Made by a program: the position numbers and the translations under genes
The notes under the pieces: generated by a model
The model's database searches: none
What the model was told of the DNA's origin: nothing
Seen by the model: the letters and a program-made list of their open reading frames with translations, nothing else
Part shown: piece after piece, positions 15,718 through 24,123 of the stretch
Position numbering within the stretch: the first letter of the stretch is position 1
Layout of the letters: each line of letters begins with the position of its first letter
Assembly (NCBI GenBank): GCA_039938515.1
Contig: JBDUUL010000017.1
Location: forward strand, 1-64,000
Source: Nitrososphaera sp.
GTDB lineage: Archaea > Thermoproteota > Nitrososphaeria > Nitrososphaerales > Nitrososphaeraceae
Direction: 5' to 3'
Length of the DNA stretch: 64,000 nt

Positions 15718-16311
15718 TCACGAAAGCCCCTCTTTGTGAACCGCCGCAAGCCAGTTCTGGGCAATTTCCTGCTGCGCCTGCGAAAGGGAAATTTCGCCTG
15801 CGCAAACGCGTTCATGCAGCAAGTTTTCAAGCTTGTCCTTTTCCTTGAAATTGTCCGTTCCAAAGCCCGACTCGGGCCAGAAGTTGCGCACGTCTTTTGG
15901 CGCGCCGCCAAGCTCCAGCGGTATTAGGTGGTCATATTCATAGTTGCTTGGCGAGTCTGTCAACCCGTATGCCTTCATGGAAGCCAGTTTCATCGGATTT
16001 GTGACGCTAGCAGGCGGCCGGACCGTTTCGGTATATCCAGAAACGCAAATGGTCTGGTGTATGTTTGCCTGGGATATCCGCGGGTCAGCCACACCGGGAG
16101 TGCACCTGGCATCAGGGAGCGACGCATTAACCCAGTGGCACTGGCCAAACGAGTACGTTACGTTAGACGGACCAGCGGGCTGGTTGGAGGCTTGTTGCGA
16201 TGGCGCCGGAACATAAGTTCTGGTAAGATGCTGACTGCTGGCAGACAGGAATGCCATAATTCCAATGGCGACGAGAACTCCGACAACTATTGCCATCCGT
16301 CTTCCGTCCAT
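15718..16311 (-). CDS. Secreted or membrane-anchored HNH-like nuclease
   Basis: A 197-residue protein with an N-terminal membrane anchor or signal (MAIVVGVLVAIGIMAFLSAS), a Pro/Ser/Gln linker, and an extracellular domain whose core YEYDHLIPLELGGAP resembles the DH-centred catalytic half of HNH/His-Me-finger nucleases, followed by NFWPE and a conserved KDKLEN helix. Three cysteines outside (CHW, CTPG, TICVSGY) and one in RVCAGE may form disulfides. Similar secreted proteins occur in soil bacteria, so transfer is possible. Nuclease activity is inferred from the motif only. A role in DNA scavenging is conceivable. Confidence 0.7.
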   Translation of the reverse strand: MDGRRMAIVVGVLVAIGIMAFLSASSQHLTRTYVPAPSQQASNQPAGPSNVTYSFGQCHWVNASLPDARCTPGVADPRISQANIHQTICVSGYTETVRPPASVTNPMKLASMKAYGLTDSPSNYEYDHLIPLELGGAPKDVRNFWPESGFGTDNFKEKDKLENLLHERVCAGEISLSQAQQEIAQNWLAAVHKEGLS

Positions 16312-16403
16312 AACGAGACACCAGTTTAGTCTTCCACCTTTTAATTCAGACGGAGCAAAACATGCGTCTGCAAAAATCTCTTAAAAAAAGAAGAAAAGGG
16401 CGG

Positions 16404-17714
16404 CTAGCCAGTTGTGTTGGCCTGCGGTCTCGTACCCAGCGTTACCGGGATTTCGATACTCTTGCCGTCGCGGAGGATAGTAAAGTGCGCAGTGTCTCCG
16501 ACCACCTTGTGCTCCTCAATGTAAAATATCACGTCCTCTATCCTTTTCACCTGCTGGCCGTCAACTGCGGTGATTATGTCTGCATTTTTGATCTTCTGGG
16601 TGTCGTCGCTGCTTGTCGTCGCGCTGCGAATGCCTGCCTTTGCCGCGGGACCGTTTGGAACCACTTGTGCTACTACCGCGCCCTTGGTGTTATGTGGGAG
16701 GCCCAGGCTGTTTGCGATCTCGGGCGTCATGTTGGTACCAGCGATCCCCACCCACGGGTGGTTGTAAGTCCCGTCCTTTATCAGGACCGCGACTATTCTT
16801 TGAATGCTATTCGAGGGTATTGCAAATCCAATTCCAGAAAAGTCGCCGGTGTTCGACTGGATAGCGGTGTTCATGCCTACTACCTCGCCGTTCGTGTTAA
16901 GAAGAGGGCCGCCAGAGTTTCCGGGGTTAATTGCAGCGTCTGTCTGAATGACGTTTGGAATTGAAAATCCGATGTCCTGGTTTGGAAGCAGCCTGCCTAC
17001 CTGGCTCACGATGCCTGTAGTCATGGTGTCACTAAGGCCGAACGGGTTGCCTATTGCGATGACTTGCTGGCCGACCTCAAGCGCGGAGGAGTTGCCTATT
17101 GGCAGGGCGGGAGAGTTCTCTGAGCTGCTGTTGTATGCAGTGTCGTCTATCTGAAGGACCGCAATGTCGCTGTACTTGTCTGTGCCTATCACCTTGGCGG
17201 TGTAAGTGTTGCCGTCAACAAAGGTTATGTCAACGCTGTTTGTTCCATCGACCACGTGATTGTTTGTAACAATGTGGCCGGCAGAATCATAAACAAATCC
17301 TGACCCGAGTCTTTCAGACTGGCCCTGGAGCGGGTTTCCATTGATAATGATATTTGGATTAGAACTTGTGACCTTGCTGGTAATCTGGACGACAGAGTTG
17401 TTCACATGCTTGAAAAGCGAAATGAGATCCGAATTAGCCTTAGGATTTAACGCGCTGCTATCGGTCCCCGAAGGCGTTGGCTGACTGGATGCAGGCGTGT
17501 TGGAAGGCGCCGTGCTCGGGACCGATAACTGAGTGCCTGTTGAAGCGGATGAGTTGTCCGTGCTAGAATTCTCTTGGCGCGTGAGAAGCTGGGGTACCTG
17601 CGGATTGATGCGCTTCAGGAGGCTGGTAGTGCCCGGCACATAGTACTGTGCGGCGGCAAAAACGGCGACAGCTACAATAACAATGGCTGCTGCTACTGGG
17701 ATTGCCTTGTTCAT
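16404..17714 (-). CDS. htrA: HtrA/Deg-type membrane-anchored serine protease with PDZ domain
   Basis: A 436-residue extracytoplasmic quality-control protease. An N-terminal membrane helix (residues 6-22) leads to a long Ser/Thr/Pro-rich linker (about 45-95), then the trypsin-like domain with the full triad: His153 in TNNHVVD, Asp183 in YSDIAVL and Ser267 in NPGNSGGPL. A single PDZ domain spans about 325-425 (GAVVAQVVPNGPAAKAGI, DIITAVDGQ). One PDZ domain matches DegS-like forms. It stands alone; a 32-bp palindrome lies 73 bp upstream of its start and may control it. Confidence 0.93.
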   Translation of the reverse strand: MNKAIPVAAAIVIVAVAVFAAAQYYVPGTTSLLKRINPQVPQLLTRQENSSTDNSSASTGTQLSVPSTAPSNTPASSQPTPSGTDSSALNPKANSDLISLFKHVNNSVVQITSKVTSSNPNIIINGNPLQGQSERLGSGFVYDSAGHIVTNNHVVDGTNSVDITFVDGNTYTAKVIGTDKYSDIAVLQIDDTAYNSSSENSPALPIGNSSALEVGQQVIAIGNPFGLSDTMTTGIVSQVGRLLPNQDIGFSIPNVIQTDAAINPGNSGGPLLNTNGEVVGMNTAIQSNTGDFSGIGFAIPSNSIQRIVAVLIKDGTYNHPWVGIAGTNMTPEIANSLGLPHNTKGAVVAQVVPNGPAAKAGIRSATTSSDDTQKIKNADIITAVDGQQVKRIEDVIFYIEEHKVVGDTAHFTILRDGKSIEIPVTLGTRPQANTTG

Positions 17715-18216
17715 ACTATAGGGTCACTCCTCTTATGTGGTGACTTTTTGTCTCCGATATAGTGCCTATTTTTGTCTGCTGATTGTGCATATCTGGTAAT
17801 AGATATTGCCAAATATGCTTATAATCCTTTGATTAACAAAGTTACCCGCTCCTGCAAGAATCACCGAAAGATAGGCTATTGTCGAATAGATTTCCGCGCA
17901 TAGCTGCGGCGCAGGCTGGCATTCTCGGCTATGTGACAACAAGCTGGGACAAATTCTAGCAAGCTCACTAAACTCTTTATCTGAAGTCCCCTGCTGATGG
18001 CTATGTTATTTCGCAGACCATGCTTGCGAGGCAGAACTGTCCGTGGGTCTGCTACGGTACCCTGTCGGGTCTCTTGCATGCAAGAGGCTGTTGGACATTT
18101 GCTTGGCAGCAGGTGAGAAAATTGAAGAATTCTCATTTCGCCGAGTCAGCGTGCTAAAAACTCAGAAGTATCAAAACCTAAATACGGCGGAGAAGCGAGC
18201 GGTACTTGGCAATACC
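17715..18216 (+). other. Divergent intergenic region between htrA and the cupredoxin gene
   Basis: About 500 bp with no convincing ORF on either strand. It contains the palindrome at 17787-17818 and, at the right end, a CCTAAATACGG element about 35 bp before the cupredoxin ATG that fits a TATA box. The unusual length for this compact genome leaves space for a non-coding RNA, but I found no clear structure. Confidence 0.4.
17787..17818. promoter_or_regulatory. 32-bp near-perfect palindrome upstream of htrA
   Basis: Two 15-base arms (GCATATCTGGTAATA and TATTGCCAAATATGC) flank a GA centre, with two mismatched pairs, one of which would be G-U in RNA. It lies 73-104 bp before the htrA start, in the range of an operator upstream of the promoter. 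It is not followed by a T tract, which argues against a terminator. Confidence 0.5.
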
Positions 18217-18723
18217 ATGAAAAAGAAGCAGCAGTCGCGCCAGTCCACGGCAAAGGTTACCAAAAAGCGCGTTATAATCTACGGGACTATCGGCGCGATA
18301 ATTGCTGCAATTGCAGTTTCCGCGTACTCTTCATCAGTCCCAGTTAACGTCAACTACCCTGTCTTTGGGTTTGCCAACAACCACTTTATCAGGGCTTCAT
18401 ATAGCCAGACATCCGGCTACGTCTGGGTCAGCGCGTCGTCTGGCAGCGTAAAGGGCATGAGAGGAAGCAACGGCGCCGGAGTGGAAAACCCCACCTACAT
18501 TTTCAACAAGGGGGAGCTAGAGTCGCTCCACATCACAAACGATGATCAGACGACGCATTCGCTGCACAATTTCAACATTAATGAGTTTAACGTGCATACG
18601 GCCAACCTCACGTCATTTGGCTCACAGAGCCAGACTATAACATTCCTTGCAGACAAGACCGGCACCTTCAACTACTACTGCCAGATTCACCCCGAAATGA
18701 AGGGCGAGATCACCATCCAGTAG
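18217..18723 (+). CDS. Membrane-anchored cupredoxin (plastocyanin-like protein)
   Basis: A 168-residue blue-copper protein. A basic N-terminus (KKKQQSRQSTAKVTKKR) precedes one membrane helix (VIIYGTIGAIIAAIAVSAY), so the copper domain faces outside. Type-1 copper ligands are visible: His in TTHSLHNF, and Cys, His and Met in YYCQIHPEMKG. In ammonia-oxidising archaea such proteins are thought to replace cytochrome c as electron shuttles. The ATG at 18217 is chosen because the upstream 58 codons of open frame have poor coding character and a TATA-like element lies about 35 bp upstream. Confidence 0.88.
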   Translation: MKKKQQSRQSTAKVTKKRVIIYGTIGAIIAAIAVSAYSSSVPVNVNYPVFGFANNHFIRASYSQTSGYVWVSASSGSVKGMRGSNGAGVENPTYIFNKGELESLHITNDDQTTHSLHNFNINEFNVHTANLTSFGSQSQTITFLADKTGTFNYYCQIHPEMKGEITIQ

Positions 18724-18750
18724 GCGCCCAACCGGGTTCTAGAATCGCTA

Positions 18751-19029
18751 TTATTTGGTCGTATTTCCGGCCTGCGTGATATTCCTGAGTGAGGGAGGGA
18801 CGTTTAGAAGAGAGGTTGGAACCGGCGGCTGCTTTGGAAGGCCATACTGGTCCCTAAGCTGTGCCTGTTGCTGAACCAGCCGCTCCGAAGAAAAGGTCGG
18901 ACCGATATGCCCAAACCAGATGTAGAGGACTATAACGATAGACAAGCTGATGCCCATCACGAGAATTGAAAGTGCTACGGTTTTCATCGCCGGACCATAG
19001 CCTGAAGGCTGTTCTTCCTTTGGAGCCAT
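18751..19029 (-). CDS. Small single-span membrane protein
   Basis: A 92-residue protein: a short polar N-terminus (MAPKEEQPSGYGP), one strong helix (VALSILVMGISLSIVIVLYIWF) and an outside Pro/Gln-rich tail (LPKQPPVPTSLLNVPP). The ATG at 19029 follows GGAGG by 11 bases; a longer open frame upstream is probably not translated. It converges with the cupredoxin gene (27 bp between stops). No family recognised; a partner or assembly factor for a membrane complex is possible. Confidence 0.6.
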   Translation of the reverse strand: MAPKEEQPSGYGPAMKTVALSILVMGISLSIVIVLYIWFGHIGPTFSSERLVQQQAQLRDQYGLPKQPPVPTSLLNVPPSLRNITQAGNTTK

Positions 19030-19180
19030 TAGCCCGTTGCCTCCGCAAGAAACACAGCCACAAAAGGCAGTTGCATTTCCCGTTCTATCAGGGGACGCCT
19101 GTTCTAATAAAAACCTGTCGTGAGAATTGCCGTGGGAAAGGTACCAACACAAATATCCTCCGGAGTCTCTTCCAAAGCTG

Positions 19181-20440
19181 ATGGCCACTATGCCTGTTAC
19201 CACTTATACGGATCTCAAGATTCGGCACGCGGACACACATCCATCGGAGACAGTGCTTGTGATGCAAGGCGGGGGATCGCTTGGCGCATACGAGTGCGGA
19301 GTGTACAAAACGCTATGCAACCACGGCCTCACATTTGACATTGTCGCCGGAACCTCGATCGGGGCCATCAACGCCGGGATTATTGTCGGCGCAAAAAAGG
19401 GAGTCGAGCCGGCCGCCGCGCTTGAGAACTTTTGGCTTGAGGTTGCCGACACCGTCACTCCGTCGTTTGCCTCAGATTATTATCGCGCGCTCTTTGCCGC
19501 GGGGCGCTCTGCCATGTATGGAAATTCTAAAGTTTTCGCCCCATGGTGGCTCGACCCAAAGTCCAACGGCAGCAGAACATCGAACGGTGGCGGCAGGGTT
19601 TTTTCAACTGTCTTTGACCCGGCGGCGCTATACCAGGACCCCGCGGCCATAAAGTCGCCGTACCTTTACAGCATTGACCCGCTAAAAAAAACGCTCCGCG
19701 AGTACATTGACTTTGAAAAGTTTTCCTTCGGTGGTGGAAACCACGCCCGGCCCAGGCTGATTGTCACATCCACTGACATCAAGACAAGCGAGGCAATAGT
19801 GTTTGACAGCCTCTACACTAAAATCGACGCCGACCACCTTGTTGCGTGCGCAGGCTTTCCATTCTACGGCATCGCATGGACAGAAAAGGACGGCAAGTAT
19901 CTATGGGACGGAAGCCTGCTGTCAAACACTCCCCTGCGCGAAGTCATCGACGCCTCGCCAAAGCGCGATAAAAAGGTCTACATTGTTAGCCTTTTCCCGC
20001 ACATTCAGGAGCGGCTGCCGGAAAACATCGCCGACAGCTGGCACAGGGCCCGTGACATCATGCATACAGACAGGACTGACCAGGACGTCAAGATGTCAAA
20101 GGCAGTCACGAAATATCTGCTTCTGCTAAAAGAAATGCATGACATTTTGGCAAATGCCAAGCTTGAAGGTGAGCTTGAGAAGAGGTTTCTGGCTGTAGAG
20201 CCAAAGTACCACAAGATTGCTGACGAGCGGGGCGCCATCATCTCGGACATTGTCAAGATAGAGCGCTCCGAGGACGTCCACTTTATTTTCGAAGACGCGG
20301 ATTTCTCGGTCGCAACGATAAAGAAGTTGATAATGCAGGGCGAACAGGACGCGGAGAAGGCGCTGGCAGAGCACCAGCGATCAAAGGAGCTCCAGGCCGT
20401 GAAGGACAGGATCGAGAAGGGCGGAAAGCCGGCGGGCTGA
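19181..20440 (+). CDS. Patatin-like phospholipase
   Basis: A 419-residue patatin-family acyl hydrolase. The oxyanion loop GGGSLGAYECGV, the nucleophile elbow GTSIGAINAG (catalytic Ser) and the catalytic Asp in WDGSLLSNTPL are all present, so the Ser-Asp dyad is intact. Patatins hydrolyse phospholipids or other acyl esters; with archaeal ether lipids the natural substrate is unclear. The C-terminal 120 residues are charged and helical. The ATG at 19181 is preferred over in-frame starts upstream, because an ACAAATATCC element about 35 bp before it could be the TATA box. Confidence 0.9.
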   Translation: MATMPVTTYTDLKIRHADTHPSETVLVMQGGGSLGAYECGVYKTLCNHGLTFDIVAGTSIGAINAGIIVGAKKGVEPAAALENFWLEVADTVTPSFASDYYRALFAAGRSAMYGNSKVFAPWWLDPKSNGSRTSNGGGRVFSTVFDPAALYQDPAAIKSPYLYSIDPLKKTLREYIDFEKFSFGGGNHARPRLIVTSTDIKTSEAIVFDSLYTKIDADHLVACAGFPFYGIAWTEKDGKYLWDGSLLSNTPLREVIDASPKRDKKVYIVSLFPHIQERLPENIADSWHRARDIMHTDRTDQDVKMSKAVTKYLLLLKEMHDILANAKLEGELEKRFLAVEPKYHKIADERGAIISDIVKIERSEDVHFIFEDADFSVATIKKLIMQGEQDAEKALAEHQRSKELQAVKDRIEKGGKPAG

Positions 20441-20561
20441 TTGCTTGCAGTGGAAAGAAAGGGGTATAGCTCCAGCTAATTGTCACAGCTCAAGCTAACT
20501 TGTTACGGGCAACGCATACAAATACCCCTTTGACCATAACGTGCTGGTACCGGCGATTCTC

Positions 20562-20894
20562 ATGAACACGAAGGCTTTGGGTGAAATAGACTTTTCAAAG
20601 AGAAATGGGATAATCCCAGTCATAGTACAGGACAGGCAGACCAAGGACGTCCTGATGCTTGGATACGCAAACAAGGAGGCACTTCACAACACCGTCAAGT
20701 CGGGCAATGCGTGGTTCTGGAGCACTTCAAGAAACAAACTCTGGATGAAGGGGGAGGAGTCGGGCAATGTCCAGCCGGTCAGGGAGATCCTCGTTGACTG
20801 CGATTCCGACGCGCTGCTTTATGTCGTAGAATCGGAGAAGCCTGTGTGCCACACTGGCAACCGATCATGCTTCCATAATATATTGCAGGAATGA
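20562..20894 (+). CDS. hisI: Phosphoribosyl-AMP cyclohydrolase
   Basis: HisI opens the purine ring of phosphoribosyl-AMP in the third step of histidine synthesis. Family motifs: GIIPVIVQDRQTKDVLMLGYANKEAL (quoted in part), SGNAWFWSTSRNKLW, GEESGN, then the zinc-binding DCDSDALL and CHTGNRSCF. At 110 residues it is a stand-alone HisI without the HisE pyrophosphohydrolase domain. An in-frame GTG at 20541 would add seven residues; a CAAATACC TATA-like element favours the ATG. No other his gene is adjacent. Confidence 0.93.
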   Translation: MNTKALGEIDFSKRNGIIPVIVQDRQTKDVLMLGYANKEALHNTVKSGNAWFWSTSRNKLWMKGEESGNVQPVREILVDCDSDALLYVVESEKPVCHTGNRSCFHNILQE

Positions 20895-20959
20895 CTCGAT
20901 TATGTGTCGAAGAAGCTAACTTGGAAGGCAAAGTTGTAATTTCCATATAGTTTTTGGAG

Positions 20960-21005
20960 TTTAGTACTGCAAAATAACGTGCCTGAAAAATTTAGTAATA
21001 CTAAA
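20960..21005. promoter_or_regulatory. TTTAGTA half-site and palindrome upstream of thrC
   Basis: A 15-bp palindrome, TTTAGTA-A-TACTAAA, lies at 20991-21005, and a further TTTAGTA copy at 20960-20966, 31 bp upstream (about three helical turns). Such phased half-sites are typical of dimeric archaeal regulators such as Lrp proteins. They lie 57-102 bp before thrC. Confidence 0.4.
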
Positions 21006-21061
21006 ATTGCTATCAGTGATGTTTTAATTACCTACTATTAGCTGTTGAGTGGAAAAAAGTC

Positions 21062-22279
21062 ATGGGAAGTATCAGGACGCTGAAATGCAGAGAATGTGGC
21101 AAGGAGTACGGGCCTCAATTTCGATATGTCTGCGAGGACTGCTTTGGTCCTCTTGACGTAATGTACGACGCCCCGCCCCTGACCCGACACTCCTTTGATT
21201 TAAGAGAAAAGACGTACTGGCGATATTTTGAGCTCCTGCCCATCGCGGACAGGTCAAACATAGTGAGCCTCAACGCAGGCCTTACCCCGCTGCAAACGGC
21301 GGACAGGCTAGGAAAGGAGCTCGGGCTCGGCTCTCTCTATGTAAAGAACGATTCTGTGAACCCGACTTTCTCGTTCAAGGACAGGCCGGCGGGAGTAGCG
21401 GTGTCTCGCGCAAAGGAGACTGGACTCAAGTCGGTCGGCTGCGCGTCAACAGGCAACCTCGCAGCAGCTACTGCTGCGCATGCCGCCAAAGCCGGACTAC
21501 CCTGCTATATCTTTGCGCCTTCAGACATCGAGCACGTCAAGATTGCTCAGGCTCTTTCATACGGAGCAGAATTTGTCGCTGTCGAAGGAACTTACGACGA
21601 CGCCAACCGCATCGCGTCGATAATAGGCGATTCAAAGGGCATAGGCGTCGTCAACATAAACATGAGGCCCTACTATGTGGAGGGCTCAAAGACGCTTGCC
21701 TACGAGGTGGCAGAGCAGCTTGGCTGGGAGATCCCCGATACGCTGATAGTGCCGGTCGGAAGCGGCGCCATGCTCAATGCGATCTGCAAGGGCTTTGAAG
21801 AGCTCGAGTCGCTTGGGCTCGTGCAGGGCGTCAAGGACCTGAGGATAGTAGCGGCGCAGCCCCACGGCTGCGCGCCGGTGGTCGACGCCTTCAAGCGCCA
21901 CAGCGACGAGATAGTGCCAGTCGAGCGCCCGGAAACAATTGCAAAGAGTCTGGCAATAGGCGATCCAGGAGACGGCATCTATGTATTGCGCAGGCTCAAG
22001 CAGTATAACGGAATCGCAGAGGAAGCGGTGGACGCAGAGATAGTCGATGGCATATTGCTGCTTTCCAAGACCGAGGGAATTTTCACCGAGCCGGCTGGAG
22101 GGGTTTCGATTGCCGTGCTTCGCAAGCTGGCCGAGGAGGGCAAAATCGACAGAGATGAAAAAGTTGTCTGCTATGTCACCGGCAACGGGCTCAAGGCCAC
22201 CGAGGCAATAGTTGGAATGCTGCCCAAGCTAACAGCAGTCAAGCCTGACGTGGCGCAAGTGTCGGCAATGATTCGATAG
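21062..22279 (+). CDS. thrC: Threonine synthase
   Basis: A 405-residue PLP enzyme converting O-phosphohomoserine to threonine. An N-terminal zinc-ribbon-like part (CRECGKEY, CEDCFGPLD) is typical of archaeal ThrC. The catalytic domain shows the PLP lysine in TFSFKDRPAGV, the phosphate-binding CASTGNLAAATAAHAAKAGL (quoted as family landmark) and VPVGSGAML. The substrate pool could include aspartate semialdehyde from the 6.3-kb asd gene. The next gene begins 14 bp downstream, so the two are probably cotranscribed. Confidence 0.94.
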   Translation: MGSIRTLKCRECGKEYGPQFRYVCEDCFGPLDVMYDAPPLTRHSFDLREKTYWRYFELLPIADRSNIVSLNAGLTPLQTADRLGKELGLGSLYVKNDSVNPTFSFKDRPAGVAVSRAKETGLKSVGCASTGNLAAATAAHAAKAGLPCYIFAPSDIEHVKIAQALSYGAEFVAVEGTYDDANRIASIIGDSKGIGVVNINMRPYYVEGSKTLAYEVAEQLGWEIPDTLIVPVGSGAMLNAICKGFEELESLGLVQGVKDLRIVAAQPHGCAPVVDAFKRHSDEIVPVERPETIAKSLAIGDPGDGIYVLRRLKQYNGIAEEAVDAEIVDGILLLSKTEGIFTEPAGGVSIAVLRKLAEEGKIDRDEKVVCYVTGNGLKATEAIVGMLPKLTAVKPDVAQVSAMIR

Positions 22280-22293
22280 GAGAGTGGGAGATA

Positions 22294-23628
22294 TTGGCCA
22301 AAGTGGAATTTACAGTCCCGTCTGTTCTAAACAAGGGCCAGGGAGAAAAAAAGCTGTCACTTGAGGCGGCTGACCTTCAGGAGGCATTCACCAAGGTCTC
22401 GGACCAGATGGGTGAGGACTTTAAGCGCCGGGTCTTTGACCTAAACGGCAAGCCGCGGTCGCTTATCAACATATACATCAACGGCAAGAACATGCGCTTT
22501 GGCGGCGGCATGGCGGCGCAGCTAAAGGACGGAGACACAGTCTACATCCTGCCCGCCGTCGCGGGCGGCGCAGAGCTGACAAGCGATGAATTGCAGCGGT
22601 ATTCGCGGCAGGTCATGCTTGAAGAAATAGGCTTTGATGGAATGGAAAAGATAAGGTCTGCCAAGGTCTGCGTTGTGGGGGCAGGCGGCATCGGCAACCC
22701 CGTGATAACGCAACTTGCCGCAATGGGCGTTGGCAAGATCCGCGTCGTGGACAGGGACGTCATTGAAGTCACAAACCTGCACAGGCAGCACCTTTACACC
22801 GACGACGACATTGGCCGGGTCAAGGTCGAGGCGGCGGCTGAAAGACTGCGCAAGCTCAACCCTACTGTGGAGATAGAACCCGTGCCTACTTCGGTCACAA
22901 AATATACCGCCGAGGGCATAGTCAAGGGATTTGACATTGTTATCGACGCGCTTGACAGCGTGGACGCAAGGTATGCGCTCAACGACGCGTGCATCAAGTT
23001 CAACATCCCGCTGATTTATGCCGGCGCGCTCGGGATGCTGGGCTCCGCGACAACCATTCTGCCAAACAAGTCCGCATGCCTGCGCTGCATATTTCCTGCG
23101 CTAAACGAGGACGACATGCCTGCCTGCAGCACCGAGGGCGTCCACCCGTCGATACTCTACATCGTATCCGGCGTCCAGGTGTCCGAGGCAGTCAAGATAA
23201 TCACCGGCCAGCAGCCTTCGCTCGTAAACAAACTGCTTTACATCGACCTGAACGAGCTTTCCTTTGAGCGCGTGCAGATGTTCCGACAGGAGGAGGATTG
23301 TCCAGCGTGCGGCAGCGGTGCAAAGACGCCGCAGGTCGCGGCCAAGGAGCTGATAATAGAGGAGCTGTGCGGCAGAGACAGGGGCAAGCGCACCTGGACC
23401 GTTACGCCCACTGATCCAGTTCCTGTTAACCTTGTGGGAATTATCAAAAATGCCGAGTCGCTCGGCTATCAGGTCAGGACGCGCGGCAGCCTGGGCATAA
23501 CGGCAACCAACTCGGGCAAGCTCCTTTCCGTGAGCTTTCTATCAAGCGGCGCGGCCACCATTGTGGGCGCAAAGGACGAGGAAGATGCTGTCAGCATCTA
23601 CAAGACCTTTGTAAACAGCTCCTCCTGA
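22294..23628 (+). CDS. Fused MoaD/ThiS-like and MoeB/ThiF-like (E1) protein
   Basis: A 444-residue fusion. Residues 1-92 form a ubiquitin-like sulfur-carrier domain (VYILPAVAGG) ending in Gly-Gly at 91-92, but the peptide chain continues. Residues about 97-340 form the E1-like adenylating enzyme: RYSRQVML, GAGGIGNP nucleotide loop (129-136), NLHRQHLY, two zinc CxxC pairs (CLRC, CPAC) and a possible catalytic Cys in MPACSTEG. Residues 350-444 form an extra C-terminal domain. E1-like enzymes activate carrier C-termini for sulfur transfer or archaeal protein conjugation. In the fusion the Gly-Gly is internal, so it needs proteolysis or has lost the carrier role. It starts with TTG, 14 bp after thrC. 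Confidence 0.87.
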   Translation: MAKVEFTVPSVLNKGQGEKKLSLEAADLQEAFTKVSDQMGEDFKRRVFDLNGKPRSLINIYINGKNMRFGGGMAAQLKDGDTVYILPAVAGGAELTSDELQRYSRQVMLEEIGFDGMEKIRSAKVCVVGAGGIGNPVITQLAAMGVGKIRVVDRDVIEVTNLHRQHLYTDDDIGRVKVEAAAERLRKLNPTVEIEPVPTSVTKYTAEGIVKGFDIVIDALDSVDARYALNDACIKFNIPLIYAGALGMLGSATTILPNKSACLRCIFPALNEDDMPACSTEGVHPSILYIVSGVQVSEAVKIITGQQPSLVNKLLYIDLNELSFERVQMFRQEEDCPACGSGAKTPQVAAKELIIEELCGRDRGKRTWTVTPTDPVPVNLVGIIKNAESLGYQVRTRGSLGITATNSGKLLSVSFLSSGAATIVGAKDEEDAVSIYKTFVNSSS

Positions 23629-23701
23629 CCGAACCCCCGACCTTTTCTCTTGAATAATGTTGGTCTGGGCTAATATGCGATATTTTCCACAAAGTCAGCT
23701 C

Positions 23702-23869
23702 ATGCCTAGAGGAGTAAAAAAAGGGCTATCGACGCAAAAGTTCGATAGATGCGTCTCAAAGGTAAAGAGCAAAGGCTCTGCAAAGAACGCATACGCAGTC
23801 TGCAATGCCACAATGAGCGGCAAGTCCAAGACCAGACGAAAAAAGAGCAGCCGGAGCAAGAGCCGCTAG
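23702..23869 (+). CDS. Small basic protein
   Basis: A 55-residue Lys/Arg/Ser-rich protein (MPRGVKKGLSTQKFDRCVSK, then KGSAKNAYAVCNATMSG, ending in a very basic tail). The FDRCVSKV...AYAVC pattern with two cysteines is reminiscent of small phage-like or nucleic-acid-binding proteins, but I do not recognise a defined family. The start at 23702 is preferred over the ATG at 23657. A hairpin with T tract follows the stop. Confidence 0.6.
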   Translation: MPRGVKKGLSTQKFDRCVSKVKSKGSAKNAYAVCNATMSGKSKTRRKKSSRSKSR

Positions 23870-23891
23870 CGTTAGTCTCCCCGGCTTTTTT
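23861..23891 (+). terminator. Terminator after the small basic protein
   Basis: AGCCG (23861-23865, overlapping the end of the coding sequence) pairs with CGGCT (23882-23886), followed by a run of six T and further T-rich sequence to about 23903. Confidence 0.45.
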
Positions 23892-24123
23892 CTTGTCCTT
23901 TCTGTTGCTGCCTAATCTAGCTAAAAAACGGATATTTGCCAAGGATTAAGAAATCAAAACTGCGTGCGATTCCACCCGGCGTTCCTTCGCCGATGTTTGG
24001 CATTACAACTATCTGACGCCTTTAGTGTTCGGCAATGGCTTTCCATGGCTACACTGCGGTGCTTCTATAATCAGGCAACGATTCGACTGTTTAATCCCTG
24101 AAGTGTTGTACTTATTCCGCCGA

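Noticed and set aside
18043-18216. 58-codon extension of the cupredoxin
   Set aside because: Poor coding character, and a TATA-like element lies within it just before the ATG at 18217.
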